Program-made: the position numbers and the translations under genes | NCBI GenBank assembly: GCA_035048485.1 | Contig: CM068583.1 | Coordinates: 64,166,306-64,230,305, forward strand | Length of the DNA stretch: 64,000 bases | From: Pteria penguin | Taxonomy: Eukaryota > Mollusca > Bivalvia > Pterioida > Pteriidae | Reading direction: 5' to 3' | The notes under the pieces: generated by a model | The model's database searches: none | What the model saw: only the letters and a program-made list of their open reading frames with translations | Told to the model about the DNA's origin: nothing | Shown here: positions 28,319-34,508 of the stretch, one piece after another | Numbering within the stretch: the first letter of the stretch is position 1 | How the letters are laid out: each line of letters opens with the position of its first letter

Positions 28319-31300
28319 ATATATATATATATATATATACATGTATTAGCATTGAAATTGCTGAGATTGCTCATCTGTTCAGTGAGAATTTAAGGATTCA
28401 AACTTTTGATTTTACATTTCAAAGGATTTTTCAATGTATAGTAGAGCAGAGACTGACTTTAAGATTTGATAATTTTATCAGGAAGCTGAACAGCTGTATA
28501 ATACAATGAGCAGGAAACTCAGTCATCAGAAAGATATTTGGGTAGGATTTGGACAGTTCTACTTCACCAATGAAAGATTTGAATCTGCCAGGAAACTTCT
28601 GCAGAGATGTCTCAAGTGCCTTGACAAGCGATTCCGTAAGATTTGTGTACATACTGTGTGTGGTCTATTTAAAATTTAAATTGGTGAATATTTATATTAT
28701 ATTTCTTTCATAATCTGTAAAATGCAAAAAGAAGTTTTTTAAAGTTCCCCAATGTTAAGTATAGGAGACTATAAGTATTCACTCTGTCTTACTGTCTCAG
28801 AAATTTTCCTGCTTTGACTTTCGGGTCATGGATGACCTCCTTTTTAGCTCACCTGAGCCAAAGGCTCAAGTGAGCTATTGTGATCAATCGTCGTCCGTCG
28901 TTAACTTTTCACATTTTCGACTTCTTCTCCAGAACCACTGAACAGAATTTGATGAAACTTGATAAGCATGTAGTACTCATGGTCCCCTACAAGTGTTGTT
29001 GTTTTTCGTCCGGATTCATCAACAGGTGGCGCCACCACAGGCAAAAGTAGGTCAAAGAGGGTACCCTCCTTTGACAAACTTCTTCTTCAGACCGGGGGCA
29101 TACAGAGACAAACCGAATGCATAGGAATGATCTAAAGGGATGTGTGAAGAAGTGTTGTTATTTTTGGTTCCGTTCTGAAATCAAATTTTTGACTTTTTTT
29201 GACGTTTTTTTGTACTTGGTAGTTTTAATGCAGAAAAGAGGTATTTTTTTCTTTTAGTAAACATTGATGCATTAATTTGGTTTAATTTGATCATTTTGAT
29301 GGTAAGAAATACTACTGCGAAGAAAATTTTTCAATATTTTATGTTTTGGATTTTTTATGAATTTTTTAAGACTTTCAAGAAAAAGGCGGTGGGATAATTG
29401 GTGTAAACATTTCACATTTTGAACTTTTTCTTCGGAACCACTTGCTGGAATTCAATGAAACTTGGCATGCATCAAATACTCAAGGTCCCCGACAAATGTG
29501 GTCATCTTTGTCAGGATCCATGAACAGGTGGCACCACCACAGACAAAAGTAGGTCACAGAGGGTACCCTCCTTTGACAAACTTCTTATTCAGATCGGGTA
29601 CATACAGCGACAAACCGACTGCATAGGAATGATTTAGAGGCATATGGGAAGAAGTGTTGATATTTTTGGTTCCATTACGAAATCAAATTTTTGACGTTTT
29701 TTCATTTTTATTTTGGACTTTGTTATTTTAATGCATTAAAGAGTTATTATTTTCTTTTAGTAAACATTGATGCATTCATTTGGTTTCATTTAATCATTTC
29801 TATGGTAAGGAATGCTGGTGCGAAGGAATTTTTTCAATATCTCGATTTTTTAATTTTTTATGAATTTTTTAAGACTTCCAAGAAAAGGGGGGGGGGGACA
29901 ATTTTTCATATCTTCAACTTGATCTACAGAACAACTTGAAGGATTGTGATAAAACTGGGTAGGATGCAAGTACTCATAGTCCTTTTCAAAGGTTTTGTTT
30001 TTTGTGCGGATCATCCAAATTGGTTAACAGATAATGCCACCATGTCTAAAAGTAGGTCTCACAATGGTACATATACCACTTGGTAATTGAAATATGGAGA
30101 GTAGCGGTTCAAATCCATCTGTGGTCAAAAAATTTTTTTTTTTTTTTTACACATCTAAATAAGTTTTTAGATGTTTCTCAACACTCACCATATGAAATTA
30201 GGAATTTTACGTTTAAGACTTCCAAAAAAAAAAAGGAGGGGGGGTTTGGCCATTTTTCACATTTTCAACTTTTTCTACAAAACTGTTTGAAGGATTTTAA
30301 TAAATCTTGGTAGAAATAAGTCACTTATGATCCTCTTCAAATTCTGTTGTTTTCGTCCAGACCTCTTTACAGGTGGCGCCACCATAGTCAAGAGTAGGTC
30401 ACAAAAGAGTTCCCTCGTTTAACAATATTCTTTTTCATACGGGCTGTAAACAGAGACAAACAGAATGCATAGAAATGATCTAGAGGGATGAGTGAAGATG
30501 TATTGTCATTTTGGTTCCCTTCCAAAATCAAATTTTAGAATTTTTTTCCACATTTCTTTGGACTTGGTGATTCAATGCAGAAAAAAGTGTCATATTTCCT
30601 AGTTAATTGATAATGATGATTTCTTATGGACTATTGTGATCATAATTATGGTAAGGATTGTTACTTTGAAAGAATTTTGTCAATATCTCAATTTTTGGAT
30701 TTTCTATGAATTTTTCAAGACTTCCAAATGAGGGTGTATAGGAACAATTCAATCACATTTTTCACTTCTGCTGTTATACCACATGAAAGATTTTAATGAA
30801 ACATGGAATACATGAAGTATTAAAAGTCCTCGATCAGTTTGGTATATTTCATCCAAATTGGTTAACAGATAATGCCACCATGTCTAAAAAGCAGTTCTCA
30901 CAATAGTACATATACCACTTGGTAATTGAAATATGGAGAGTAGCGGTTCAAATCCAGCTGTGGTCAAAATTTTTTTTTCATTTCTTTACACATCTGAATA
31001 AGTTTTTAGATGTTTCTCAACACTCAACATATGAAATTAGGCAATTTTAAGTTAGATCTGGACAATATTTGAAACAATTGTTGTTCATGACCCAGACTTG
31101 AAATCAGTCAACAAAAGGCTCCACCTAAAGAAAAAGACTAACTTGTTGCCCTGAATGACTTCTTGCAGAGACAAAGGAAATGCTTAATATCAAAATCACC
31201 TGAATGGATGTGCCAAAAAGTGTTGTTTTTTATTCTAGCCTGAAATAAAATTTGACATATTTTCAACATCTGTGTTGACTTAGTCACATTAATGCAAAAA

Positions 31301-34137
31301 TAAATGAATTCTTCCTTCATGCATGACTGATAATCTAGGTACTCAGGTGAGCGATATAGGCCCACTTGGGCCTCTTGTTTTAAAATCAGTTTCCCAGTTT
31401 TTTATTTATCATAATAACAGATTAGGAGATATTAAAGTACTAGTCAGAAATGAAGATTATATAAAGTTCAGTCCATAAATAAGCATTTCATCTATTTGTC
31501 TCTGCTGCAAAGTCTATGTTAAGTGCTGGAGAGGAACATTTAGAGCTTCAGCAGTATTCAATATACTTGCTCTATTGTAATTTCAATTTTTAGTTTATTT
31601 GGTTGGAACTGAAGAAAATTAAAGGAATATTGTATTCAGTGAATAACTTAAACTGTATTCTTTAGAAAAATGAGAGATAGTATATTTGGCATGGATTCTT
31701 CTTAAGAAAAATGTATTATTTAACAATAATATCTAGGAATGCAATCTTACTCAGAAGCAGCTGCTGGTTTGAGCAAAAACTCATAGCATCTTTTTGTATA
31801 ATTGTAAACAGACCAGTGCAAATAGCTTGAAAATAATCGTGTAATTTCCTTTTCTCTAGATGTTGAAACTATTGCCAAATTTGCTCAAATGGAGTTTAAA
31901 TATGGGGAGCCTGAGAGGGGTAAAACAATGTATGAAAACATTTTGAGTAATTATCCAAAGCGAACAGATCTCTGGTCAGTTTATATTGACATGGTCACCA
32001 AGCTAGGAGAAATAGAAGGTACAAGGTCAGTATCAATCATATCACCTAGAGGTAGTGGACATTGTCACAATATCACTATCAGTTATACATGTCTACTAAG
32101 GAAATCAGACTATGTCAGAATGACTATACATGTATCAGGATATATATCTGCCAGGGGGAGGGAATATGTTTGGATAACAGCATCCATCATACATGTTTTC
32201 TAGAAGAGAGGATAACAGTATCTGTCATACATGCCTGGTATGAAAAGGGGACTATATAAAGATGACAGGATCAACGGTACATGTCTTTTAGGGGGCATGG
32301 ACTATGTCATGATGTCAGTATTAATCATACATGTCTGCTATGGGGAGGGGAGTATGTCAGGATGTCAGTATAAATCATACATGTCTGCTATTGAGAGGGA
32401 AGTATGTCAGGATGTGAGTATCAATCATTCATGTCTGCTATTGGGGATGGGGGTATGCCAGAATGTTAGTATCAATCACACATGTCTGTTATTGAGAGGG
32501 ATTTATGTCAAGATGTTAGTATCCATCATACATGTCTATTATGGGGATGGGAGTATGTCAGGATGTGAGTATCAATCAAACATGTCTGCTATGGGGAGGG
32601 GAGTATGTCAGGATGTCAGTATAAATCATGCATGTCTGTTATGGGGATGGGAGTATGTCAGGATGTCAGTATTAATCATACATGTCTGCTATGGGCAGGG
32701 GAGTATGTCAGGATGTTAGTATGAATCATACATGTCTGCTATGGGCAGGGGAGTATGTCAGGATGTTAGTATGAATCATACATGTCTGCTATGGGGAAGA
32801 GACTATGTCTGGATGTTAGGGTCAGTCAGATATCAAATCAAATATGAAGAAGTCTGATTTTATGTTTATTAGGTCTTTACCTTTGATATTTAGAAATTGC
32901 TGCAATACTTTAGTGAACTTCATTATCACATCTTCTTCAGAGCCTTATAGATTTCAAACATTCTTGGTATAGATGCAGAACAGTATTTGTTGAAATCGTG
33001 ACTTTCTTAGATATATAATTATTTTTTAACAGACAGTGACTTTATTTAGTGATGCTTTAAAGCTGCTTCAGTTTTTGACTGGATTGCAAAGTAATGATTT
33101 GGCGAAGTCTGTCTGTCCGTCTGTCAACAATTTGTGTTTATCTTGATCTCTTGCATACCGTTAATGATACCAACTTGAAATGTGGTCAGTTTGTAGACAT
33201 TGATGAGCTCTTCTCAACAGACAAAAACATTCGGTGACCGTGATCTCGATTTTAGGCTTCAGTGAACACAGCCTGATTTTGCATTTATCTTGATCTCTTG
33301 CATACCGTTAATGATACCAACGTGAAACTTGTCAGTTTGTTGACTTTGATAAGGTTTTTCTCGACCAACACAAAATTTGGTGATCTTGACCTCAATTTTA
33401 TGTTCCAGTGAACAGTCAGATTTTGTGTTTACTTTATCTCTTGCATACCATTAAAGATACCAACCTCAAACTTAGCCAGTTTGTAGAGATTGATGAGTTC
33501 TTCCTGACCATCACAAAATTTGGTGACTTTGACCTCAGTTTTACACTTCAGTAAACACAGTCTGATTTGTGTTTAGCTTAATCTCTTGTATACCATTAAT
33601 GATACCAACTTTAAACTTCTGGACACATCTTCAAACTTAAAGAGACATTTTTCTGGATAAGATTCTTCAGGTAGGCTATAATGTTATGCTTTGCAATCCG
33701 GTCATACCGTCTTTGATAGCTTCTTGTTCTTTTTTCCATCAGTTGAAGTGGAAATTTATTCTGCGGTTCTTTTTATTAAACTTTCATTTGATTTCTTGAA
33801 GGATTTTGTCATAATTAAGAAAATTACAAATCACATCCAATCCGAGAGTATTCTATTTTGGGTTATATGTGAATGTACGGTAACCTTGTGACAAGATGCC
33901 CTGCTTTGTAGAGTTCTTGTTAAAGTATGATTTGTGTACTTTGAAATTATATATGCGTTTTGTTTTAGGCAAATATTTGAGAGAGTGATCAGCCTAAAGT
34001 TGTCTGCAAAGAAGATGAAGTTCTTCTTCAAGAAATATTTAGATTTTGAGAAAGCTCATGGGACAGAAAAGACAATAGTTGATGTAAAATCTAAAGCTCT
34101 GGCATATGTAGAGTCTAAAGGTTATGTGGAGGACTGA
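1827..34137 (+). CDS. PDCD11: PDCD11 / RRP5 homologue, 3' part of gene (22 exons in window)
   Basis: RRP5/PDCD11 is a nucleolar S1-repeat protein needed for pre-rRNA cleavages that lead to 18S and 5.8S rRNA; its C-terminal HAT/TPR-like repeats act in small-subunit processome assembly (family knowledge). Exons seen: 1827-2046, 2328-2468, 2591-2727, 5734-5847, 8546-8613, 8891-9025, 14035-14128, 14503-14585, 19837-19924, 20644-20727, 20836-20935, 21165-21402, 21566-21682, 22186-22299, 22781-23081, 23255-23404, 24080-24148, 26040-26224, 26355-26523, 28482-28635, 31860-32025, 33969-34137. All have AG/GT borders and compatible phases and total 3096 nt (1031 aa plus stop). Residues about 1-580 hold S1-type repeats, 580-750 a charged linker, and 752-1031 HAT repeats. 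Segment order matches vertebrate PDCD11 as I remember it, with long identical runs in the HAT part (for example [16 protein letters not shown]). The 5' end is off-window. One exon may be missing between 14585 and 19837. Confidence 0.95.
2328..2468 (+). CDS. PDCD11: PDCD11 exon: opening of next S1 repeat
   Basis: The exon is bordered by ctgtag and gtaaaa and keeps phase 1 on both sides. It encodes [20 protein letters not shown], the usual hydrophobic-Gly-charged opening of an S1 fold. Confidence 0.9.
2591..2727 (+). CDS. PDCD11: PDCD11 exon: closing half of S1 repeat
   Basis: The acceptor is tttatag, the donor gtaaga, ending in phase 0. It encodes [20 protein letters not shown] followed by EFSLTK, the closing strands of an S1 repeat. 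The last 17 nt of the exon (from 2711) are copied in the 46-bp tandem array that fills the next intron. Confidence 0.9.
2711..3110. repeat. 46-bp array seeded at a PDCD11 donor site
   Basis: The core caaccaatcag recurs at 2804, 2850, 2896, 2942, 2988, 3034 and 3080, exactly 46 bp apart. The same core is the end of the exon at 2717-2727. Copies carry cag followed by ata, gca or aga instead of the functional gta. Degenerate copies reappear at 4745-5080 after an inserted element. Confidence 0.88.
3122..4743. mobile_element. TIR element inserted in the 46-bp array
   Basis: The ends are perfect 19-bp inverted repeats (3122-3140 and 4725-4743; atctttattccgcttttct). The same 46-bp array lies on both sides, so this is an insertion. 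A second, nested inverted repeat pairs 4408-4478 with 4661-4735. No transposase gene is visible, so it is non-autonomous. No clear target duplication was found. Confidence 0.8.
4745..5080. repeat. Degenerate continuation of the 46-bp array
   Basis: Diverged units recur with cagtcagataggag, tagtcaggtaggaa and atatcaggtaaaag. At least two retain a CAG/GTA-like donor (near 4877 and 5008). Confidence 0.65.
5081..5733. other. Intron sequence, nothing recognised
   Basis: AT-rich PDCD11 intron with no repeat structure, RNA gene or additional exon that I can support. Confidence 0.5.
5734..5847 (+). CDS. PDCD11: PDCD11 exon (38 codons)
   Basis: The exon lies between attttaag and gtaagt and is phase 0 on both sides. 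It encodes a degenerate S1 half-repeat ([20 protein letters not shown]). It matches the vertebrate segment that follows the repeat encoded at 2591-2727. Confidence 0.88.
6238..6512. repeat. Two diverged ~135-bp direct repeats
   Basis: The block with tataggtgctac, gttaccaaac, cttgacttaag and cctatgttgcacctgac occurs twice in succession, the second copy diverged. It lies directly upstream of the element beginning at 6546. Confidence 0.6.
6546..7752. mobile_element. Dispersed element with hairpin 5' end and internal ~141-146-bp tandem units
   Basis: It opens with the palindrome tataccccccatttgggggg plus tata and a CTGTCTGTC tract. The interior repeats a unit containing ataacttcttac, gtccatgaccc and ggtcatatct at 6727, 6873, 7014, 7293, 7439 and 7574. 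It ends near gccggggggatatttatcctg. I recognise this as a type common in mollusc genomes. No coding capacity is visible. Confidence 0.75.
7753..8545. other. Intron sequence, nothing recognised
   Basis: AT-rich intron before the 8546 exon. No supported exon, RNA gene or repeat. Confidence 0.5.
8546..8613 (+). CDS. PDCD11: PDCD11 exon (short, 68 nt)
   Basis: The acceptor is ttattcag and the donor gtatca, ending in phase 2. It encodes [20 protein letters not shown]. This corresponds to the vertebrate HLND...VGQ segment, and the phases agree with both neighbours. Confidence 0.88.
8891..9025 (+). CDS. PDCD11: PDCD11 exon: linker and start of S1 repeat
   Basis: The exon lies between ctttgtag and gtaaga. 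It encodes [20 protein letters not shown], a polar linker, and then LLLGDRVEA, the opening of the next S1 repeat. It ends in phase 2. Confidence 0.88.
9080..9356. repeat. 29-33-bp minisatellite (about 8 copies)
   Basis: The unit ggtgatacagaaattaggga followed by agtcatatag repeats from about 55 bp after the donor at 9026. Spacing varies because some copies lack four bases. Confidence 0.88.
9470..9709. mobile_element. Inverted pair of retroelement-like tails (foldback)
   Basis: ctgttggttgaag at 9470 is inverted at the right end (cttcaaccaacag, to 9709). Internally, attcacattccatttctttc is inverted as gaaagaaatggaatgtgaat. The arms carry gataaaggc/ggccgaaac-type motifs like those at Penelope-like element termini. 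This looks like two copies of one tail joined head to head, with a loop near 9590-9625. Confidence 0.6.
9710..10801. other. Intron sequence, little recognised
   Basis: It contains a short hairpin (gtaacac/gtgttac near 9752-9770) and otherwise unassigned AT-rich sequence. No supported exon. Confidence 0.4.
10802..12240. repeat. Degenerate dispersed repeats with CTGTCTGTC-type starts
   Basis: Two similar openings occur (10802 and about 11523: ttttgtgaaa...aagg, then a tctgtctgtc tract, then aaaaacttcaacct). They are followed by recurring phrases such as agtacctcaatt/agtacctcagtt and acaagtaccaaa. Old copies with unclear boundaries. The first contains the hairpin at 10906-10978. Confidence 0.5.
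10906..10978. repeat. Perfect 35-bp-arm hairpin flanked by 11-bp direct repeats
   Basis: 10906-10940 is perfectly complementary to 10944-10978, with a 3-nt loop (gat). The 11-mer ctgggcaataa stands on both sides (10897-10907 and 10981-10991). Confidence 0.92.
12241..13560. other. Intron sequence, nothing firm
   Basis: AT-rich sequence. There is an imperfect palindrome near 13120-13165 (acgtcattaagacg/cgtctcaatgac). No supported exon or RNA gene. Confidence 0.4.
13590..13834. mobile_element. MITE-like element with ~37-bp TIRs and internal palindromes
   Basis: acagtacagtcc...ggaact at the left end is inverted at the right end (agttcc...ggactgtactgt). Between them lie short palindromes such as gcccactgtccacagtgggc and tgtccactgtgtccagtggaca. 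It is 245 bp and non-coding. Confidence 0.82.
14035..14128 (+). CDS. PDCD11: PDCD11 exon: middle of S1 repeat
   Basis: The acceptor is ctgaacag and the donor gtaagc. It encodes the RNA-binding strands of an S1 fold ([20 protein letters not shown]); the G-x-V-H-x-T-E-x-x-D pattern is typical. It ends in phase 0. Confidence 0.9.
14503..14585 (+). CDS. PDCD11: PDCD11 exon: end of S1 repeat
   Basis: The acceptor is acttaaag and the donor gtaagt. It starts with [20 protein letters not shown], corresponding to the G-x-x-P-x-x-x-x-K-x-G-Q hinge and closing strands. It ends in phase 2, which joins directly and in frame to the exon at 19837. Confidence 0.85.
14791..15494. mobile_element. Dispersed element with cacccgtc / gacggg ends and an internal duplication
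   Basis: It starts tttttatacacccgtcatta and ends ttaagcgacgggcatattat plus ccacgctatgcgt. The block gacctacttttgacggattt occurs twice in near-identical form (near 14838 and 15058). A poly-G tract lies at 15250-15263. No coding capacity. Confidence 0.6.
15631..16496. repeat. 32-bp minisatellite (about 20 copies), interrupted by a small TIR element
   Basis: The unit tttcagtactacatgtatat plus tgtgcacttcag repeats every 32 bp. It contains the palindromes agtact, tacatgta and gtgcac. The unit has no stop in any forward frame, which creates long spurious reading frames of up to 249 codons with a 32-residue period. Confidence 0.93.
15690..15870. mobile_element. Small GGATCCAG-type TIR element inside the 32-bp array
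   Basis: The ends tgcgtggatccaga and tctgtatccgcgca are inverted. The body is ggggg/ccccc-rich with ggtaaatttttctctta. A closely similar copy lies at 26589-26759. Confidence 0.82.
17090..17990 (-). pseudogene. LINE (L1-like) reverse-transcriptase C-terminal fragment
   Basis: On the minus strand, 17951-17718 encodes [34 protein letters not shown] and PETIYHLFW. This is the W-x-Q-x-R-x-x-H-R-I-L-G-T...C-x-x-C...E-T-x-x-H-L-F-W signature of the region after the RT domain in non-LTR retrotransposons. Further minus-strand reading at 17391-17089 ([20 protein letters not shown]) may be its continuation. Stops and frame changes separate the pieces and the 5' part is absent, so it is dead. It lies antisense in a PDCD11 intron. 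Confidence 0.72.
18265..19440. repeat. 58-bp minisatellite (about 20 copies)
   Basis: The unit ttataacatcatgctggcac, ttactgtagcctctaacac and ttctgcattacattcttgg repeats at 58-bp spacing with few substitutions. Each unit has a ctgtag acceptor-like string. It lies in the same intron as the duplicated acceptor at 19837. Confidence 0.93.
19655..19836. repeat. 42-bp array of the 19837 splice acceptor
   Basis: Four complete copies of ttttgtagcaagtggtctat plus aatcctgatcaccatttatt precede the real exon at exact 42-nt spacing (14 codons). The frame of the exon is open through all of them. Confidence 0.92.
19837..19924 (+). CDS. PDCD11: PDCD11 exon with tandemly duplicated acceptor
   Basis: This is the fifth successive copy of a ttttgtag/CAAGTGG junction; only this copy continues into S1-type coding sequence ([13 protein letters not shown]). 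The donor is gtgagg, phase 0. Each upstream copy (19667, 19709, 19751 and 19793 are the approximate acceptor ends) is spaced 42 nt and stays open in the same frame. Use of an earlier acceptor would add 14 residues per copy. Confidence 0.82.
20644..20727 (+). CDS. PDCD11: PDCD11 exon: S1 repeat core
   Basis: The exon lies between ttatttcag and gtatgt and is phase 0 on both sides. It encodes [20 protein letters not shown], the second to fourth strands of an S1 repeat. The following 108-nt intron is itself open in the same frame. Confidence 0.9.
20836..20935 (+). CDS. PDCD11: PDCD11 exon: S1 repeat end
   Basis: The acceptor is ttttaag and the donor gtaaat, ending in phase 1. It encodes [20 protein letters not shown] and then DLSLIG, the hinge helix and last strands of the repeat. 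Confidence 0.9.
21165..21402 (+). CDS. PDCD11: PDCD11 exon: one complete S1 repeat
   Basis: The acceptor is aatcttag and the donor gtacat. This exon holds a whole S1 module: an [12 protein letters not shown] opening, [20 protein letters not shown] as the binding face, and the closing [13 protein letters not shown]...LLSLRDS. It is the clearest S1 domain in the window. Confidence 0.95.
21566..21682 (+). CDS. PDCD11: PDCD11 exon: opening of last S1 repeat
   Basis: The exon lies between tatgtag and gtttgt. It encodes a polar linker (DPEVTKE) and [20 protein letters not shown], the first strands of the last S1 repeat. Phases agree with both neighbours. Confidence 0.9.
22186..22299 (+). CDS. PDCD11: PDCD11 exon: last S1 repeat continued
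   Basis: The acceptor is gcttgtag and the donor gtaagt. It encodes [17 protein letters not shown] and [13 protein letters not shown], the body and closing strand of the last S1 repeat. Confidence 0.88.
22781..23081 (+). CDS. PDCD11: PDCD11 exon: basic/serine-rich linker
   Basis: The acceptor is atgttacag and the donor gtatac, ending in phase 0. It finishes the S1 fold ([11 protein letters not shown]) and then becomes low-complexity: Ser runs, KRKIKVK and KSKKRKV clusters that could serve as nuclear/nucleolar localisation signals, and an acidic stretch (DSDTDSG...TEDSESDMD). This matches the charged linker of the family. Confidence 0.92.
23255..23404 (+). CDS. PDCD11: PDCD11 exon: linker with conserved Phe-Trp motif
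   Basis: The exon lies between tttaccag and gtaata and is phase 0 on both sides. It encodes [20 protein letters not shown] followed by an acidic Ser/Asp tail. This corresponds to the L-x-L-x-x-x-F-x-W motif just before the HAT repeats in the family. Confidence 0.88.
24080..24148 (+). CDS. PDCD11: PDCD11 exon: Lys/Glu coiled segment
   Basis: This 23-codon exon ([20 protein letters not shown]) lies between tatttag and gtaaac, phase 0. It is the short basic helix that precedes the HAT domain in the family. Confidence 0.88.
24480..24845. repeat. Old dispersed-repeat fragments
   Basis: Phrases such as tagaaccactgggccaattt followed by caacataagttggcac resemble the interior of the AGCTCACCTGAGC element (28852-31379). 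The ends are not recognisable. The rest of the intron 24149-26039 shows nothing supported. Confidence 0.4.
26040..26224 (+). CDS. PDCD11: PDCD11 exon: first HAT repeat
   Basis: The acceptor is cttattag and the donor gtattc, ending in phase 2. It encodes [40 protein letters not shown] and LKTISFR, the near-invariant first HAT repeat of PDCD11. Confidence 0.96.
26355..26523 (+). CDS. PDCD11: PDCD11 exon: second HAT repeat
   Basis: The acceptor is gtttacag and the donor gtaggt. It encodes [20 protein letters not shown] followed by [11 protein letters not shown], typical HAT spacing of Trp, Tyr and Leu. It ends in phase 0. Confidence 0.95.
26555..26830. repeat. (TA)n tracts flanking a small TIR element
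   Basis: TA repeats occupy 26555-26585 and 26762-26830 on both sides of the element at 26589-26759. Frames through the TA tract are artefacts. Confidence 0.9.
26589..26759. mobile_element. Small GGATCCAG-type TIR element (second copy)
   Basis: tgcgcggatccaga at the left is inverted as tctgtatccgtgca at the right. It is 171 bp and near-identical in layout to 15690-15870. It is inserted in a TA tract. Confidence 0.85.
27618..27812. repeat. Two tandem ~98-bp repeats
   Basis: The block gattgcaactctttaattga, gatgttaattacctt and agatcgtattatcagttctt occurs twice in succession with minor changes. Confidence 0.75.
28245..28341. repeat. (TA)n microsatellite
   Basis: Nearly pure TA dinucleotides for about 95 bp, with one tatcta interruption. 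Intronic. Confidence 0.95.
28482..28635 (+). CDS. PDCD11: PDCD11 exon: third HAT repeat
   Basis: The acceptor is ttttatcag and the donor gtaaga. It encodes [20 protein letters not shown] and [15 protein letters not shown]. It ends in phase 1 and joins in frame to 31860 across an intron that carries a 2.5-kb repeat element. Confidence 0.94.
28852..31379. mobile_element. AGCTCACCTGAGC...GGGCCTCTTGTT element, copy 1
   Basis: It opens with the hairpin agctcacctgagcc/ggctcaagtgagct and ends with ctcaggtgagcgatatagg then cccacttgggcctcttgtt. The 5' gctcacctgag string recurs inverted near the 3' end. The interior repeats a block of roughly 500 bp (gaaccact, aacaggtggcgccacca, gggtaccctcctttgac). 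No open frame of note. Copy 2 lies at 51476-53176. It sits in the PDCD11 intron between the third and fourth HAT exons. Confidence 0.82.
31860..32025 (+). CDS. PDCD11: PDCD11 exon: fourth HAT repeat
   Basis: The acceptor is ttctctag and the donor gtcagt. It encodes [40 protein letters not shown]. The first ~15 intronic bases after the donor match the unit of the 50-bp array that fills the beginning of the intron. Confidence 0.95.
32026..32815. repeat. 50-bp array beginning at a PDCD11 donor
   Basis: The unit atcatacatgtctgctatgg, ggaggggagtatgtcagg and atgtcagtat repeats every 50 bp (agtatgtcag at 32351, 32401 and so on). The donor itself reads gtcagtatcaatcat, the same string as in the units. 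Early units are diverged and later ones are more uniform. Confidence 0.88.
33077..33703. mobile_element. TIR element with four ~145-bp internal repeats
   Basis: The ends gactggattgcaaag (33077-33091) and ctttgcaatccggtc (33689-33703) are inverted with one mismatch. Inside, ctcttgcataccgttaatga recurs near 33151, 33299, 33441 and 33587. It is non-coding. Confidence 0.8.
33969..34137 (+). CDS. PDCD11: PDCD11 terminal exon
   Basis: The acceptor is ttgttttag. It encodes [20 protein letters not shown] and [12 protein letters not shown] and ends [13 protein letters not shown] at 34137. This matches the family C-terminus. Confidence 0.96.
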
Positions 34138-34502
34138 GGACTTATGGGATCGATATTAAGAAATTACTGGATAGATGTAAGTGTAATGCAGATATAAAGG
34201 TTGCGTTGAGGACTGAGGACTTACAGGATAGTTATTAAGAAATTAATGTATAGATGTACAACATGTAATGCAGATATATTGGATGCTAAATCCTTTTACT
34301 CATGACCTCACTCTTTCTTGATTAATGTAGAACATTGCTGAAAGTTGTACATATCATTGAGTGACACTTATCATAAATGGATGATATTAAAGAAAGTAGT
34401 GAGGTATTTATAATTATATATTTATCATAGATTATGACATAGAGATAGTGTTTTATCATACATGTAATGAACTTACATTATCATACAATGACAGAAATTG
34501 TG

Positions 34503-34508
34503 AATAAA
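34503..34508 (+). terminator. Candidate polyadenylation signal of PDCD11
   Basis: This is an AATAAA hexamer 366 nt after the PDCD11 stop codon, in AT-rich sequence. It is the first canonical hexamer I noticed downstream. Transcript data are needed to prove its use. Confidence 0.4.

Noticed and set aside
30095..30120. ggttcaaatcc, resembling a tRNA B box (also near 30945 and 52737)
   Set aside because: It recurs as part of the dispersed element body and no matching A box or cloverleaf is seen.
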